From: Saccharospirillum salsuginis
Lineage (GTDB): Bacteria; Pseudomonadota; Gammaproteobacteria; Pseudomonadales; Natronospirillaceae
Reading direction: 5' to 3'
Assembly: GCF_014651855.1 (NCBI RefSeq)
Contig: NZ_BMXR01000012.1
Coordinates: forward strand, 62,001-126,000
DNA: 64,000 nucleotides
The notes below the pieces were generated by a model that did not search any database, was not told the DNA's origin, and saw only the letters and a program-made list of their open reading frames with translations. This document shows positions 1 to 9,210 of this stretch, piece after piece. Numbering within the stretch: the first letter of the stretch is position 1; every line of letters starts with the position of its first letter. Position numbers and translations under genes: made by a program.

Positions 1-142
1 CGCCGACCACCTGCGCGCGGCCAACCCGGAGCGGACCGTCTCCAGCAGACGCATCGAAGCGTGCCATCATTTTTCCGTGCTCGACGGTTTTCGCACCGGC
101 GAAGGGGCGCTGTTCGACACCCTCCTGAGCGGCGTCGACTGA
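1..142 (+). CDS. C-terminal end of an alpha/beta hydrolase (partial, 5' end outside window)
   Basis: The frame open from the window edge encodes 46 residues and ends in TGA at 140-142. The stretch CHHFSVLDGF looks like the strand-loop that carries the catalytic histidine near the C-terminus of kynurenine formamidase/acetyl-esterase type alpha/beta hydrolases. The nucleophile and acid regions lie upstream of the window, so the family call rests on this short segment only. Substrate is unknown. Confidence 0.45.
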   Translation, partial: ADHLRAANPERTVSSRRIEACHHFSVLDGFRTGEGALFDTLLSGVD

Positions 143-250
143 TGGTTTTTCGGGTTTGGATGACCTGAAAAAAGGTGTTTTCTGCCGGTCAAAACGATGT
201 TCGGCCATGGGTGAAAAAATTCGATCGACAGGATAAAAATTCATCACTTG

Positions 251-264
251 TGACCGAACGGTCA
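251..264. promoter_or_regulatory. 14-bp dyad, possible operator
   Basis: TGACCGAACGGTCA has perfect 6-bp arms around a 2-bp centre and lies 78 bp upstream of the small gene at 342, in an otherwise empty intergenic region. Such compact dyads are typical of TetR/MarR-class operators. No cognate regulator is adjacent inside the window, so function is inferred. Confidence 0.35.
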
Positions 265-341
265 GGTCACTATCATGCCGGCCGGCTCGGGTGGTGCAAC
301 GCCGCCCGTTATCGAGAATGTTCGTCTTAAGGCAGGCAAAG

Positions 342-539
342 ATGACGCAGTTTGACCTCTCCACATCGTCCACCGACACGCTGGATCTTCGCACCCACCC
401 GGACCTGAACAGCCTGCAACATACGGCGTTCAGACAGCGGGATGCTTTTATCGGCGCCTTGATTCGTCAGGGGCTGGGTCGAGTGAAAAAAGCCCTGGTC
501 GGGCTGTTGGTACCGCCGGTTACGCCGCACGGCGCTTAA
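342..539 (+). CDS. Small basic protein of unknown function (65 aa)
   Basis: The start is the ATG preceded by a purine-rich AGGCAGGCAAAG. An upstream in-frame GTG at 291 would add 17 residues but has no visible ribosome-binding site. The protein has an acidic/polar N-terminal third and a basic amphipathic C-terminal helix (QGLGRVKKALVGLL). The layout recalls small DUF1127-like proteins, but the conserved arginine pattern is not convincing. Monocistronic; the next gene is on the other strand. Product not recognised. Confidence 0.45.
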   Translation: MTQFDLSTSSTDTLDLRTHPDLNSLQHTAFRQRDAFIGALIRQGLGRVKKALVGLLVPPVTPHGA

Positions 540-596
540 CACCGGTTTCCTCTGGATCGGCCGTGAAGAAAACGGCCGATCGAAGCCTTTCAACGT

Positions 597-1514
597 TTAC
601 TCCGGCAGTGGAATAAATTCCTCTTCATCGCCCGGCACCTTATCGAATCGTCCCGCACGCCAATCTTCCCTGGCCTGGTCTATCCGTTCCTTGCGACTGG
701 AGACGAAATTCCAGTCGATGTAGCGACGGGTCAGCGCTTCACCGCCGATCACGGCGATCCAGGTATCCTCCACCGCTTCGACCTTTACTCCGGTCTCATC
801 CGACAGCACCGCCATGCTCTGAGCCGGCAAGGCAATGTCGCGGGCTTTCAATTCCCCCTGCACGACATAGACCGCCCGCTCCTGAGCTTCCGGCAACATC
901 AACCGCTGCCCTTTGGCCAGCCTCGCCTCGATGTAGAGCGTATCGGCGAAGGTCTTCACCGGTGAGACGGCACCATAGGCCCGACCGATCATGACGCGAA
1001 CGGGCACGCCTTTCACGTCCACCCGGGGGATATCGGCGTCCGGATAATGGTAGAACGCCGGTGCGGATTCCTCTTTGTCTTTCGGCAACGCCAGCCACAA
1101 CTGCAAGCCGTGCTGGGTCCGCGTGTTCGACAAAGCCTCCGGCCGTTCCCGTTCGGAATGCACGATGCCGCGACCGGCCAGCATCAGGTTCACATCGCCC
1201 GGTCGAATGGTCTGAACGGTACCGAGCGAATCCCGATGCAACATCTCGCCTTCGAACAGATAGGTGACCGTCGCCAGCCCAATATGCGGATGCGGCCGCA
1301 CATTGATGCCCTCACCCGGTGGAAATTCGGCCGGCCCCATGTGATCGAAGAAGATCCAGGGACCGACCTTCTTCTGCTGCCGTGTCGGCAACAGTCGTCG
1401 TACCGAAAACCCGCCCAGATCGGACATACGCGGTTCCAGTATTCGGTCGATGGCCGTGCAGGAAGGCTCCACCTGATCACAATCCTGAAACACCGATTTC
1501 GCCATATTACTCAT
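597..1514 (-). CDS. Pirin family protein (first of a pair)
   Basis: Cupin-fold protein of 305 residues. The N-terminal pirin domain shows the metal-site residues H75 and H77 (RPHPHIGLATVTYLFEG) and H119/E121 (GIVHSERE), the four ligands that hold iron in human and bacterial pirins. Some bacterial pirins have quercetinase activity and others modulate enzymes or regulators; the role here cannot be told. The start is set by GGGAGG six bases before ATG. It is the downstream gene of a two-pirin operon, 27 bp after the other pirin. Confidence 0.9.
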   Translation of the reverse strand: MSNMAKSVFQDCDQVEPSCTAIDRILEPRMSDLGGFSVRRLLPTRQQKKVGPWIFFDHMGPAEFPPGEGINVRPHPHIGLATVTYLFEGEMLHRDSLGTVQTIRPGDVNLMLAGRGIVHSERERPEALSNTRTQHGLQLWLALPKDKEESAPAFYHYPDADIPRVDVKGVPVRVMIGRAYGAVSPVKTFADTLYIEARLAKGQRLMLPEAQERAVYVVQGELKARDIALPAQSMAVLSDETGVKVEAVEDTWIAVIGGEALTRRYIDWNFVSSRKERIDQAREDWRAGRFDKVPGDEEEFIPLPE

Positions 1515-1541
1515 TCGTTACCTCCCATTGACCACAGCGTG

Positions 1542-2408
1542 TTATGACAGACGTCCGAATTTCCCGAGATGGAAATCGGTCAGCGCCTGATGGATGTCTT
1601 CATGGCTGTTCATCACGAAGGGGCCGTGACCGACCACCGGTTCGTCGATCGGCTCGCCGCCGAGTATCAGCAGCCGTGTCGACGCATCGGCTTCGAGCCG
1701 GATCGAATCACCCTCGCGACCGAAGCAGGCCATATCCGCTTTGCGGGTTATCTCGGTGCCATTGAGCGTCACCGAACCGTCGAGCACCGCCACAAGTGTA
1801 GTGTGTCCGTCCACAACCGGCAGGGTGATATCGGCACCGGCCGCCAGAGCGACGTCCCAGACCGAGACCGGGCTGAAGGTTCTGGCCGGCCCGGTGCGTC
1901 CGGCGTAGTCACCGGCGATGACCCGCAGGCGGCTACCGGCTTCGTCCAGGTCGACGACCGGAATGTCGGCGGACAACAGGGTCTGGTAGCCCGGTGGTGT
2001 GTCCTTGGAGGCTGCCGGCAGGTTGACCCACAGCTGCACCATTTCCAGCACACCTCCCGTTTCGGTGAATGCCCTGGAATGCAGCTCCTCGTGCACGATG
2101 CCGGCCCCGGCCGTCATCCACTGAACATCGCCCTCGCCAATGCGACCGCCTTCGCCGCTGGAATCGCGGTGTTCCAGTTCGCCCTGGAGCACCAGCGTCA
2201 CCGTCTCGAAGCCGCGATGCGGATGCTCGCCGACACCGCGTTGCCGGTGAGACGGCGCGAAACGCGCCGGGCCGGCGTAATCCAGCAGCAGAAAGGGGCT
2301 GATGGCGTCCGCGCCCATGCGGTTATAGGACATCAGGGACCGGACCGGAAACCCGTCACCGACCCAGTGACCCTGGGGTGGGCTGAAAACGGCCTGAATC
2401 TGTTTCAT
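1542..2408 (-). CDS. Pirin family protein (second of a pair)
   Basis: Two-domain cupin of 288 residues with the pirin metal set H62, H64 (EHPHRGFETVT), H106 and E108 (GIVHEELH). I chose the ATG at 2408 because GAGGAG lies 8 bases upstream; the ATG two codons earlier is too close to that site, and a longer open frame reaching 2468 has no ribosome site. First gene of the pirin pair, transcribed divergently from a LysR regulator, a layout in which the regulator commonly controls the pirin. Confidence 0.9.
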   Translation of the reverse strand: MKQIQAVFSPPQGHWVGDGFPVRSLMSYNRMGADAISPFLLLDYAGPARFAPSHRQRGVGEHPHRGFETVTLVLQGELEHRDSSGEGGRIGEGDVQWMTAGAGIVHEELHSRAFTETGGVLEMVQLWVNLPAASKDTPPGYQTLLSADIPVVDLDEAGSRLRVIAGDYAGRTGPARTFSPVSVWDVALAAGADITLPVVDGHTTLVAVLDGSVTLNGTEITRKADMACFGREGDSIRLEADASTRLLILGGEPIDEPVVGHGPFVMNSHEDIHQALTDFHLGKFGRLS

Positions 2409-2521
2409 GGTCATAGCTCCTCGCCAAATGTGTTGGCCTTTGCAATGACTTTCATGATATTGACGCAACGACGATACCGGTAGATGCTATAAACACCACT
2501 CAGAGTCCCACCAATAGAACG

Positions 2522-3439
2522 ATGACCCGCATGCAAGACCTTAACGATCTGTACTATTTCGTCAAAGTGGTCGACCACGGAGGGTTCGCTCCGGCCGGCC
2601 GGGCACTGGGCATCCCCAAGTCCAAGCTCAGCCGCCGCATCGCGCTGCTCGAGCGCACACTGGACACCCGGTTGATTCATCGGTCCACCCGTCGCTTCAC
2701 TGTCACCGAGATCGGACAGGAGTACTACCGGCATTGCCTGGCTATGCTGGTGGAGGCCGAAGCCGCCCAGGAGGTGATCGACCGGTCCCGGGCCCGGCCC
2801 AGGGGTGTGGTTCGACTCAGTTGCCCGCCGGGCATGCTGTACTTCCTGATCGCACCGTTACTGGTGCGATTCATGGAACGCTACCCGGAGGTTCAACTGA
2901 ACGTTGAGGCCACCAGTCGACGGGTGGATGTCATCCGGGAAGGATTCGACATCGCGTTGCGGGTTCGGTTTCCGCCGCTGGAAGACAGCCACCTCACCAT
3001 GAAGGTGTTATCACAAAGTCCACAGTGCCTGATGGCCTCTCCGAGTCTCTTGGCCGGACACCCAACGCTCACCGGCCCATCCGATCTGAGCCGGCTGCCC
3101 AGTCTCGATTTCGAAGACCCCGACGGACGACATTACTGGTGCCTCGATGGCCCCGAGGATGCCGAGGTTCGGATACCGCACGAACCCAGGCTGGTCACAG
3201 ACGATGTGTTCACCCTGCGCGAGGCCGCGCTGTCCGGCCTGGGCATCGCACGATTGCCCATGATCGTCGCCGGTGACGACTTGCGTGCGGGCCGGTTGGT
3301 GAGCGTGATGCCCGACTGGCGCCCCCGGGGCGGACTGTTCCATGCCGTCTTTCCATCCCGTCGTGGGCTGCTGCCTTCGGTGCGGACCCTGCTCGATTTT
3401 CTGGCCGAGTCACTCGACGAGGTGGATTTCCCGGATTAA
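2522..3439 (+). CDS. LysR-type transcriptional regulator
   Basis: 305 residues: an N-terminal winged helix-turn-helix (about residues 5-64, with FAPAGRALGIPKSKLSRRIALLE) followed by a LysR substrate-binding domain with the usual VVRLSCPPGM start of the effector domain. It is divergent from the pirin pair and probably regulates it, by the usual LysR logic of binding the shared intergenic region (2409-2521). Its stop codon overlaps the converging rarD-like stop by two bases. Confidence 0.92.
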   Translation: MTRMQDLNDLYYFVKVVDHGGFAPAGRALGIPKSKLSRRIALLERTLDTRLIHRSTRRFTVTEIGQEYYRHCLAMLVEAEAAQEVIDRSRARPRGVVRLSCPPGMLYFLIAPLLVRFMERYPEVQLNVEATSRRVDVIREGFDIALRVRFPPLEDSHLTMKVLSQSPQCLMASPSLLAGHPTLTGPSDLSRLPSLDFEDPDGRHYWCLDGPEDAEVRIPHEPRLVTDDVFTLREAALSGLGIARLPMIVAGDDLRAGRLVSVMPDWRPRGGLFHAVFPSRRGLLPSVRTLLDFLAESLDEVDFPD

Positions 3440-4326
3440 ACCGGTTTCGCCCGTCCCTTCCAGATCGACCAGGAATACAGCGCCAGCGAACACCAGATCA
3501 ATACAAAGGTAATCAACTGACTGGGCTTAAGCGGTTCGTTGAACACCAGCAACGCGATCAGGAACTGAATGGTCGGGTTGATGTACATCAGAAAACCGAC
3601 CGTCGCCAGACGCAACCGGCGCGCCGCCCCGGCGAAGAACAACAACGGAATGGCGGTGAGAATACCGCTGGCGATCAACAACAGTGTGCTCTCGCGATTC
3701 TCGGTGAAATGCGACAGATCCAACTGACTGAGTACACCGAACGCCAGCAAACCGAATGGCATCAATAACAGGGTCTCCACGAACAGACCGGACAACCCGT
3801 CCAACGGGACCTGCTTGCGGATCAGCCCATAGGTGCCGAAGCTGAACGCCAGAATCAGGGACAGATACGGAACCGTCCCCAGCGTCGCCAATTGCAGCAG
3901 TATCGCCACCGTCGCGATGGCCACGGCCACACCCTGTGCCCGGCTGATCTGCTCTTTCAGAATGATCATGCCCAGGGCGACATTGATCAACGGCGTCAGA
4001 AAATACCCCAGGCTCGCCTGAAAGACGTTGTTGGATTCCACCGAATAAATATACGTCACCCAATTAATAGCGATGAGTACAGCACACACCAACACCCGCC
4101 CCAACCGTTTGGGTTCGGCCAAGGCGATGGAGACCACCGACCAGCGACGCATGAACGTGATCACAAGGGCCAGGAACACACAGGACCAGACCACGCGGTG
4201 AATCAGAATTTCCCAGGACGGGATGCCTTCGAACAAGGCGAAAAACAACGGAAAACAGCCCCAGATGCCATAGCTGGCGAGACCAAAAAAGACGCCTTTG
4301 ACGGGCTCGGGTGCGTTCTGATTCAT
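3436..4326 (-). CDS. rarD: EamA-family transporter, RarD type
   Basis: 296-residue inner-membrane protein with about ten hydrophobic segments in two EamA halves. The N-terminus (GLASYGIWGCFPLFF, then SWEILIHRVVWS) and the YIYSVESNNVFQASLGYFLTPL segment are hallmarks of RarD, named from chloramphenicol-sensitivity work in E. coli; its physiological substrate is unclear. Single gene, converging with the LysR gene. Length matches the family (about 295). Confidence 0.9.
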   Translation of the reverse strand: MNQNAPEPVKGVFFGLASYGIWGCFPLFFALFEGIPSWEILIHRVVWSCVFLALVITFMRRWSVVSIALAEPKRLGRVLVCAVLIAINWVTYIYSVESNNVFQASLGYFLTPLINVALGMIILKEQISRAQGVAVAIATVAILLQLATLGTVPYLSLILAFSFGTYGLIRKQVPLDGLSGLFVETLLLMPFGLLAFGVLSQLDLSHFTENRESTLLLIASGILTAIPLLFFAGAARRLRLATVGFLMYINPTIQFLIALLVFNEPLKPSQLITFVLIWCSLALYSWSIWKGRAKPV

Positions 4327-4482
4327 AAGTTCCTCAAACAGCTAAAGAACAGCGGGAGCCGGAAGGCTATCAGCCTTTTCTTGTGGAAGACCAGCGCTTT
4401 TTCCTGAAGGCTCAATAAAGCGGTTATCGTGCTTTTTGTAGCGATACAATCGGACGTTAACGAGCCCATCTGAAATACCTCA

Positions 4483-4490
4483 TGTCGACA
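4483..4490. promoter_or_regulatory. Candidate GntR operator, TGTCGACA
   Basis: Perfect 8-bp palindrome TGTCGACA about 85 bp upstream of the GntR regulator start. The same palindrome occurs twice more at 11512-11519 and 11563-11570, between the divergent transporter and dehydrogenase genes of the same pathway. Shared occurrence at the regulator and its likely targets supports autoregulation plus pathway control; inference. Confidence 0.5.
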
Positions 4491-4573
4491 CGATAAGCGT
4501 TTCTGGATACCATGCTCAGCCACTGGCCACCCGAACCGACCATTCAACTCGACAGACTTTTCCGGAGATCACC

Positions 4574-5281
4574 ATGGCAGCCGCCGATTCACCGTCCACC
4601 AAACCCACCCGTCGTCGGGGCTCGGGCGTTTCGACGGTTTATGAAACCTTGCGCAATGAAATCATCGATCTGACGCTGGCACCGGGTACTCCGCTGGAAG
4701 AAAATCAGCTCTCCGAACGTTTCCAGATGTCCCGTACGCCCATTCGCGAAGCCATACTCAAGTTGTCCGCGGACGGGCTGGTGACCACACTGACCAACCG
4801 GTCCACCATCGTGTCGCAAATCGACTTAATGGACTTGTCGTCGTATTTCGATGCGCTGACACTGATGTATCGCGTCAACACTCGGTTAGCGGCCGAGTTT
4901 GCCACCGAGAGCGACTGGGAAAGGCTGGAACAATTGCAGGCGGAGTATGCCGACGCGGTTGAACGTGGCGATGCCCTGGCCATGATAACCGCCAACCGGG
5001 AATTTCACCTTGCCATCGCCGATGCCGGTGGTAACCGGTACTACCGCGATCTGTTTAAACGATTGCTCGACGAAGGTCGCCGACTCCTACGCCTGTATTA
5101 CATCTCGTTCAACGACCAAATCCCGCGTGAATACTCGGACCAGCACGAAGACCAGATACAGGCGATTCGAAACCGGGACATCGCCCTCGCCGATCAGTTG
5201 GCCAGGGAACACGCCGATCAGATCGTCGCGCAAATCCAGCGCTACATTGCGCAGGACCGGCGCCACAACATTCCCTTATAA
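4574..5281 (+). CDS. GntR/FadR-type regulator of hydroxyproline catabolism
   Basis: 235 residues: GntR winged helix at about residues 18-85 (VYETLRNEIIDLTLAPGTPL then LSERFQMSRTPIREAILKL), followed by an all-helical FCD ligand-binding domain. Start supported by CCGGAG six bases before ATG. It sits at the left end of the hydroxyproline cluster and converges with the dehydrogenase gene. A palindrome present upstream of it and in the pathway's divergent promoter suggests it is the pathway repressor. Ligand is inferred to be a hydroxyproline-pathway compound. Confidence 0.88.
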   Translation: MAAADSPSTKPTRRRGSGVSTVYETLRNEIIDLTLAPGTPLEENQLSERFQMSRTPIREAILKLSADGLVTTLTNRSTIVSQIDLMDLSSYFDALTLMYRVNTRLAAEFATESDWERLEQLQAEYADAVERGDALAMITANREFHLAIADAGGNRYYRDLFKRLLDEGRRLLRLYYISFNDQIPREYSDQHEDQIQAIRNRDIALADQLAREHADQIVAQIQRYIAQDRRHNIPL

Positions 5282-5300
5282 AGCGTTTCCCGACCGTAGG

Positions 5301-6560
5301 TTACGACCAACGCGAAAATCGTCGCGGTGAATAGGGGGACCGATCGATCGGCATGACGGCGTCAGTTACCATCGCTTTAACCAACTGCGCCGTCCCCGAC
5401 GACTGGGTTAACCCCAGATGCCCGTGACCAAAACAGTAGATTACGCGGTCACTGCACCGGGCCGGTCCGATCACGGGTAAACTGTCCGGCATCGAAGGGC
5501 GAAACCCCATCCAGCGTTGCCCCTGTTCCGTGCGAAGTCCAGGCAAATAGCGGGACGCTTTTTCCAATAGAATATCGGCGCGCCGATAATTGGGCGGACG
5601 CTTCAAGCCACCGAATTCCACTGCCCCACCCACGCGAACGCCACCATCGATACGTGACACGACAAAGCCATCGTTTGGAAAACTGATGTGGGTTTTCACA
5701 TCGAAGGCACCGGCGGGCAGGGTCGTGTTGTAGCCACGTTCGGTATCGAGCGGCAAGCGGTCACCCAATTGCCAGGCAAGCCGGCCGGACCAGGCACCTC
5801 CAGCGATCACCACACGATCCGATACTCGGGTCTGCGCAGCACTGCGAACGCATACACGCCCGGCTTGTACGTCGACGTCGGTCACATTAAACGACTCAAT
5901 ATGCCCGCCTGCTTTTTGAAAAGCCGTTGCCAAATGGGTGGCCCAGGTGACGGGGTTGCACACATTCATCCAGTCCGGTGTGTATCCGGCGTGTGTAAAC
6001 CGAGCGTCCAACCCCGGCTGAATCGACGCGATGTCGTCGGCATGGTCCAGCAGCCGGACATCAATACCGTGTCGTTGTTTCAATGCCCAACCCGGTCGAC
6101 TGGCTTCGAACTGTGCCGCACCGGCGTAAACCTGCAATTGCCCATCACGTTGGAACAGGGGTTCGGCATCCGTTTCTCGGATCAGGTTCTCAAGCGCGGT
6201 CTGAGACAATTGCATCAAAGCGCTTTGTGCCCGCGTGGCCGCCTCAAAACGGTCCCGCCAACTGGAACGCCAGAACCGCAACAGCCAGGGCGTCAATTTC
6301 GGCGCATAGCCTATCGGCAAGGACAACGGACCCAGCGGATCGATCAGCCACTTGGGTGCTTTACGCAGGATACCCGGCGTCGCCAGTGGCTCGACATCGG
6401 TAAAGGCGAAGGCACCGGCATTGCCCCGACTCGCCTCGGCGGCTATGCCGGAGCGGTCGAGCAGCAGTACGCGCCGCCCGTCGGATTGCAGAGCCAGTGC
6501 GCAGGTGATGCCGATGATTCCGGCGCCGACAACAATGATATCCGCATCGTTTTTCCGCAT
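5301..6560 (-). CDS. FAD-dependent D-amino-acid dehydrogenase (probable cis-4-hydroxy-D-proline dehydrogenase)
   Basis: 419 residues of the DAO/DadA fold. The N-terminal dinucleotide site VGAGIIG is at residues 11-17 and the C-terminal FAD segment reads IYCFGHGHLGLTQSSGTAQLV. In hydroxyproline catabolism this enzyme oxidises cis-4-hydroxy-D-proline to 1-pyrroline-4-hydroxy-2-carboxylate. Specificity is inferred from its place 12 bp after the epimerase. Last gene of the seven-gene minus-strand operon that starts at the ABC binding protein. Start supported by a GAGGGG site. Confidence 0.85.
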   Translation of the reverse strand: MRKNDADIIVVGAGIIGITCALALQSDGRRVLLLDRSGIAAEASRGNAGAFAFTDVEPLATPGILRKAPKWLIDPLGPLSLPIGYAPKLTPWLLRFWRSSWRDRFEAATRAQSALMQLSQTALENLIRETDAEPLFQRDGQLQVYAGAAQFEASRPGWALKQRHGIDVRLLDHADDIASIQPGLDARFTHAGYTPDWMNVCNPVTWATHLATAFQKAGGHIESFNVTDVDVQAGRVCVRSAAQTRVSDRVVIAGGAWSGRLAWQLGDRLPLDTERGYNTTLPAGAFDVKTHISFPNDGFVVSRIDGGVRVGGAVEFGGLKRPPNYRRADILLEKASRYLPGLRTEQGQRWMGFRPSMPDSLPVIGPARCSDRVIYCFGHGHLGLTQSSGTAQLVKAMVTDAVMPIDRSPYSPRRFSRWS

Positions 6561-6572
6561 CGCGGTTTCCCC

Positions 6573-7517
6573 TCAGTCGTTTGGAGCCGGAGTAATACCG
6601 CCGACGTAAGGATCCGCTGCATCAAACACCAGCTCACCCACAGCCGTCACATAGGCCGTGCCGGTAACGGTCGGGATCACACCGCCGTTGGGGCCGGGTT
6701 CATACACCAGGGTATAACGTGAATCGATAATACTTTCCTGCACCCAGGGTTCTCCAGGAGCCAGTTCGTCGTCGGCCGCCATACAGGCGACTTTGGCCGA
6801 AGTTCCCGTGCCACAGGGCGAGCGATCATAGGCGCCGCCGGGACAGAGCACAAAATTGCGGCCCCGGGCGTCCGGGTGGTGAGGCGCACCGATGAATTCC
6901 ACATGATCAATCACGCCGCCTTCCTCACCGGTAATACCCTGCGTTCGCAGGGCCGCCATGATGAGCCGCGCGTATCGGGTCAGAGATTCAATCTGATCGA
7001 AGTGCAGCGGTACCGGGCAGGTTTTGGTCAGGAAAAACCAGTTGCCGCCCCAGGCAATGTCACCCACGACCGGCCCCAATTCCGGCACCTCGACCGAGAC
7101 GTCTTTTCGGTAGCGAAAACTTTCAACATTACGCACCGACGCCCGGTGCGCATCATGCAATTCAACCTCCACCACGCCGACCGGCGTCTCGAACCGATGA
7201 CATCCCGGTTGAATACGGCCCAGGTGAGCCAGGGTAACGGCTGTCCCAAGTGTGGCATGCCCGCACATGCCGAGGTTGCCAACCGGGTTGTAGTAGATCA
7301 CACCCGTGCAGCAGTCGTCTTGCTGTGAAGGCACAAGCAAGGCGCCAACCATGGCATCGTGTCCTCGCGGCTCCATCAGGGTCGACCGATAAAACCCGGG
7401 GTGCTCCGCCAGCAACTGGCGGGCCAGTTGCGACACGGGTCCGGGCTTGAGGTCCGGCCCGCCCGAAAGGATGACGCGCGTCGGCTCACCCTCGGTGTGG
7501 GAATCGATGAATTGCAT
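6573..7517 (-). CDS. 4-hydroxyproline 2-epimerase (proline racemase family)
   Basis: 314 residues. Both catalytic cysteines are visible: C85 in GMCGHAT and C235 in SPCGTGTSAK. Two cysteines indicate an epimerase/racemase; trans-3-hydroxyproline dehydratases of this family have Thr at the first site. It interconverts trans-4-hydroxy-L-proline and cis-4-hydroxy-D-proline. The start follows GAGGAGGG. It lies between the DapA-family gene (12 bp upstream) and the FAD dehydrogenase (12 bp downstream), matching known hydroxyproline operons, which favours hydroxyproline over proline. Confidence 0.93.
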   Translation of the reverse strand: MQFIDSHTEGEPTRVILSGGPDLKPGPVSQLARQLLAEHPGFYRSTLMEPRGHDAMVGALLVPSQQDDCCTGVIYYNPVGNLGMCGHATLGTAVTLAHLGRIQPGCHRFETPVGVVEVELHDAHRASVRNVESFRYRKDVSVEVPELGPVVGDIAWGGNWFFLTKTCPVPLHFDQIESLTRYARLIMAALRTQGITGEEGGVIDHVEFIGAPHHPDARGRNFVLCPGGAYDRSPCGTGTSAKVACMAADDELAPGEPWVQESIIDSRYTLVYEPGPNGGVIPTVTGTAYVTAVGELVFDAADPYVGGITPAPND

Positions 7518-7529
7518 GACGTGCCCTCC

Positions 7530-8468
7530 TCACCGTTGCTGGCACCAGCTCTGATACCACTGATTAAACACCGTGAACTGTTCTTCCAGGTGATGCTTCT
7601 GACTCGGGCTCAACGCATCGGTCGGATTGAAGTGATGTTCATATTCGGCATACCCCTGCAACACCATCAGGTGCTTGTAATACAGCACCAGGTCCGGTCC
7701 TTCATCGAACGACGACAGGACCGCCAGCGCATCGTCCAGCTCCCGTGCGGCGCGTCGTGCTTCAGCATCGCCAGAGGCGCCACGCCGACACAGATCGACC
7801 AGATGCAACACCGCTTTCGGCAACGCATTACCAATTCCGGTTATGGCGCCCCGGGCACCGCAGTTTAAAAAGCCGTGATAAACCGTGGTGTCCACACCCA
7901 CCATCAATGACACCTGATCATCCTGGCTGGTGATGTGCTCGGCGGCATAACTCAAATCTGCTTTGCCTCCGAATTCCTTGAAACCGATCAGGTTCGGAAA
8001 ACGGTCACGCAGCTCAAAAAACAGATCGGCACGCGTGGCAAAACCATAGTACGGGCTGTTGTAAATCACCGCCGGCACGTTCGGTGCCGCATCCAGAATG
8101 TCGGAAAAATGATGGCGTTGGGCCGCCACCGATGTACCCCGCGAGAGCACGCGTGGAATCACCATCAACCCCTGTGCGCCCACCCGGGCGGCATGAGCGG
8201 CATGCGAGACCGCACTTTGCGTATTAATGGCCCCGGTTCCGACGATGACCGGAACACCGGCTTCCACCAAGCGTGCCACGCCTTCCTGACGCTGCTCGTC
8301 CGTCAACAGGGGCCAATCCCCCATCGAGCCGCAATACACCACACCGGACATGCCCGTCTCAATCAGATCCCGGCCAATCCGAACCAGGGCATCGAAGTCC
8401 GGTTCGCCGTCACGATTGCAGGGTGTCATCAGGGCAGGAATGCAGCCGTCGTAAATTCGTGTGTCCAT
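7530..8468 (-). CDS. DapA-family lyase, probable 1-pyrroline-4-hydroxy-2-carboxylate deaminase
   Basis: 312-residue TIM-barrel of the DHDPS/NAL family. The Schiff-base lysine is K164 (LIGFKEFGG) and the family tyrosine Y136 (VIYNSPYY). In hydroxyproline operons this member dehydrates and deaminates pyrroline-hydroxy-carboxylate to alpha-ketoglutarate semialdehyde. I chose the ATG at 8468 because GAGGAG lies 6 bases upstream; an upstream start would read into the previous gene. Assignment to the pathway is by context, since the family is functionally broad. Confidence 0.85.
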   Translation of the reverse strand: MDTRIYDGCIPALMTPCNRDGEPDFDALVRIGRDLIETGMSGVVYCGSMGDWPLLTDEQRQEGVARLVEAGVPVIVGTGAINTQSAVSHAAHAARVGAQGLMVIPRVLSRGTSVAAQRHHFSDILDAAPNVPAVIYNSPYYGFATRADLFFELRDRFPNLIGFKEFGGKADLSYAAEHITSQDDQVSLMVGVDTTVYHGFLNCGARGAITGIGNALPKAVLHLVDLCRRGASGDAEARRAARELDDALAVLSSFDEGPDLVLYYKHLMVLQGYAEYEHHFNPTDALSPSQKHHLEEQFTVFNQWYQSWCQQR

Positions 8469-8487
8469 CAATGTCTCCTCGATCGGT

Positions 8488-9210
8488 TTATCGTACTTTC
8501 GATAAAAAAGCACGCGTGTGTTCGGATTGGGGGGTGTTGAATAATTGTTCCGGCGGGCCGATTTCTTCCATGATGCCTTGGTGAAAGTACGCCACCCGAT
8601 CGGATACGTCGCGCGCGAATCCCATTTCGTGGGTCACGCAAATCATGGTCATGCCCTCGCGGGCCAGCATTCTCATCGTGTCCAGAACCTCACCGACCAA
8701 CTCCGGGTCCAGTGCCGATGTTGCTTCATCAAACAACATTAAAGACGGTTCCATGGCCAATGCCCGGGCAATGGCCAAACGTTGTTGTTGCCCACCGGAC
8801 AGGGCGTGCGGGTAGCTGTCGAGTTTGTCGCCCAGCCCGACGTGGTTCAGTTGTTCGGAGGCCCGTTCGCTCGCTTCAGACTTTGACTGCCCTTTGACGA
8901 TCCGGGGCGCCAGGGCCACGTTTTCCAGAGCCGTTAAGTGTGGAAAACTGTTCCATTGCTGAAACACCATGCCGAGCTTCTGCCGCAATCGGTTCAGGTC
9001 GGTTTTAGGGTGGTGAACCTCAGTGTCGTCCACCCGGATAGAGCCGTCCTGAATGCTTTCCAGTCCGTTTATGCAATACAGCAGGGTCGATTTACCCGAC
9101 CCCGACGAGCCGATCACGGACAGGACTTCGCCCTTGTCGACCGTCAGATTGATCCCCTTGAGGACATGCAAAGGGCCAAATCGTTTGTGCAAATTGGTAA
9201 TGTCGATCAT
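8488..9210 (-). CDS. Polar amino-acid ABC transporter, ATP-binding protein
   Basis: 240 residues with Walker A GSSGSGKST (about 34-42), signature LSGGQQQR, and Walker B LMLFDEATSALDPE, typical of the GlnQ/HisP class. The ATG at 9210 overlaps the permease stop as ATGA, showing translational coupling; a GTG three codons upstream is less likely. Partner of the two permeases and binding protein upstream. Likely energises uptake of hydroxyproline, by context. Confidence 0.93.
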   Translation of the reverse strand: MIDITNLHKRFGPLHVLKGINLTVDKGEVLSVIGSSGSGKSTLLYCINGLESIQDGSIRVDDTEVHHPKTDLNRLRQKLGMVFQQWNSFPHLTALENVALAPRIVKGQSKSEASERASEQLNHVGLGDKLDSYPHALSGGQQQRLAIARALAMEPSLMLFDEATSALDPELVGEVLDTMRMLAREGMTMICVTHEMGFARDVSDRVAYFHQGIMEEIGPPEQLFNTPQSEHTRAFLSKVR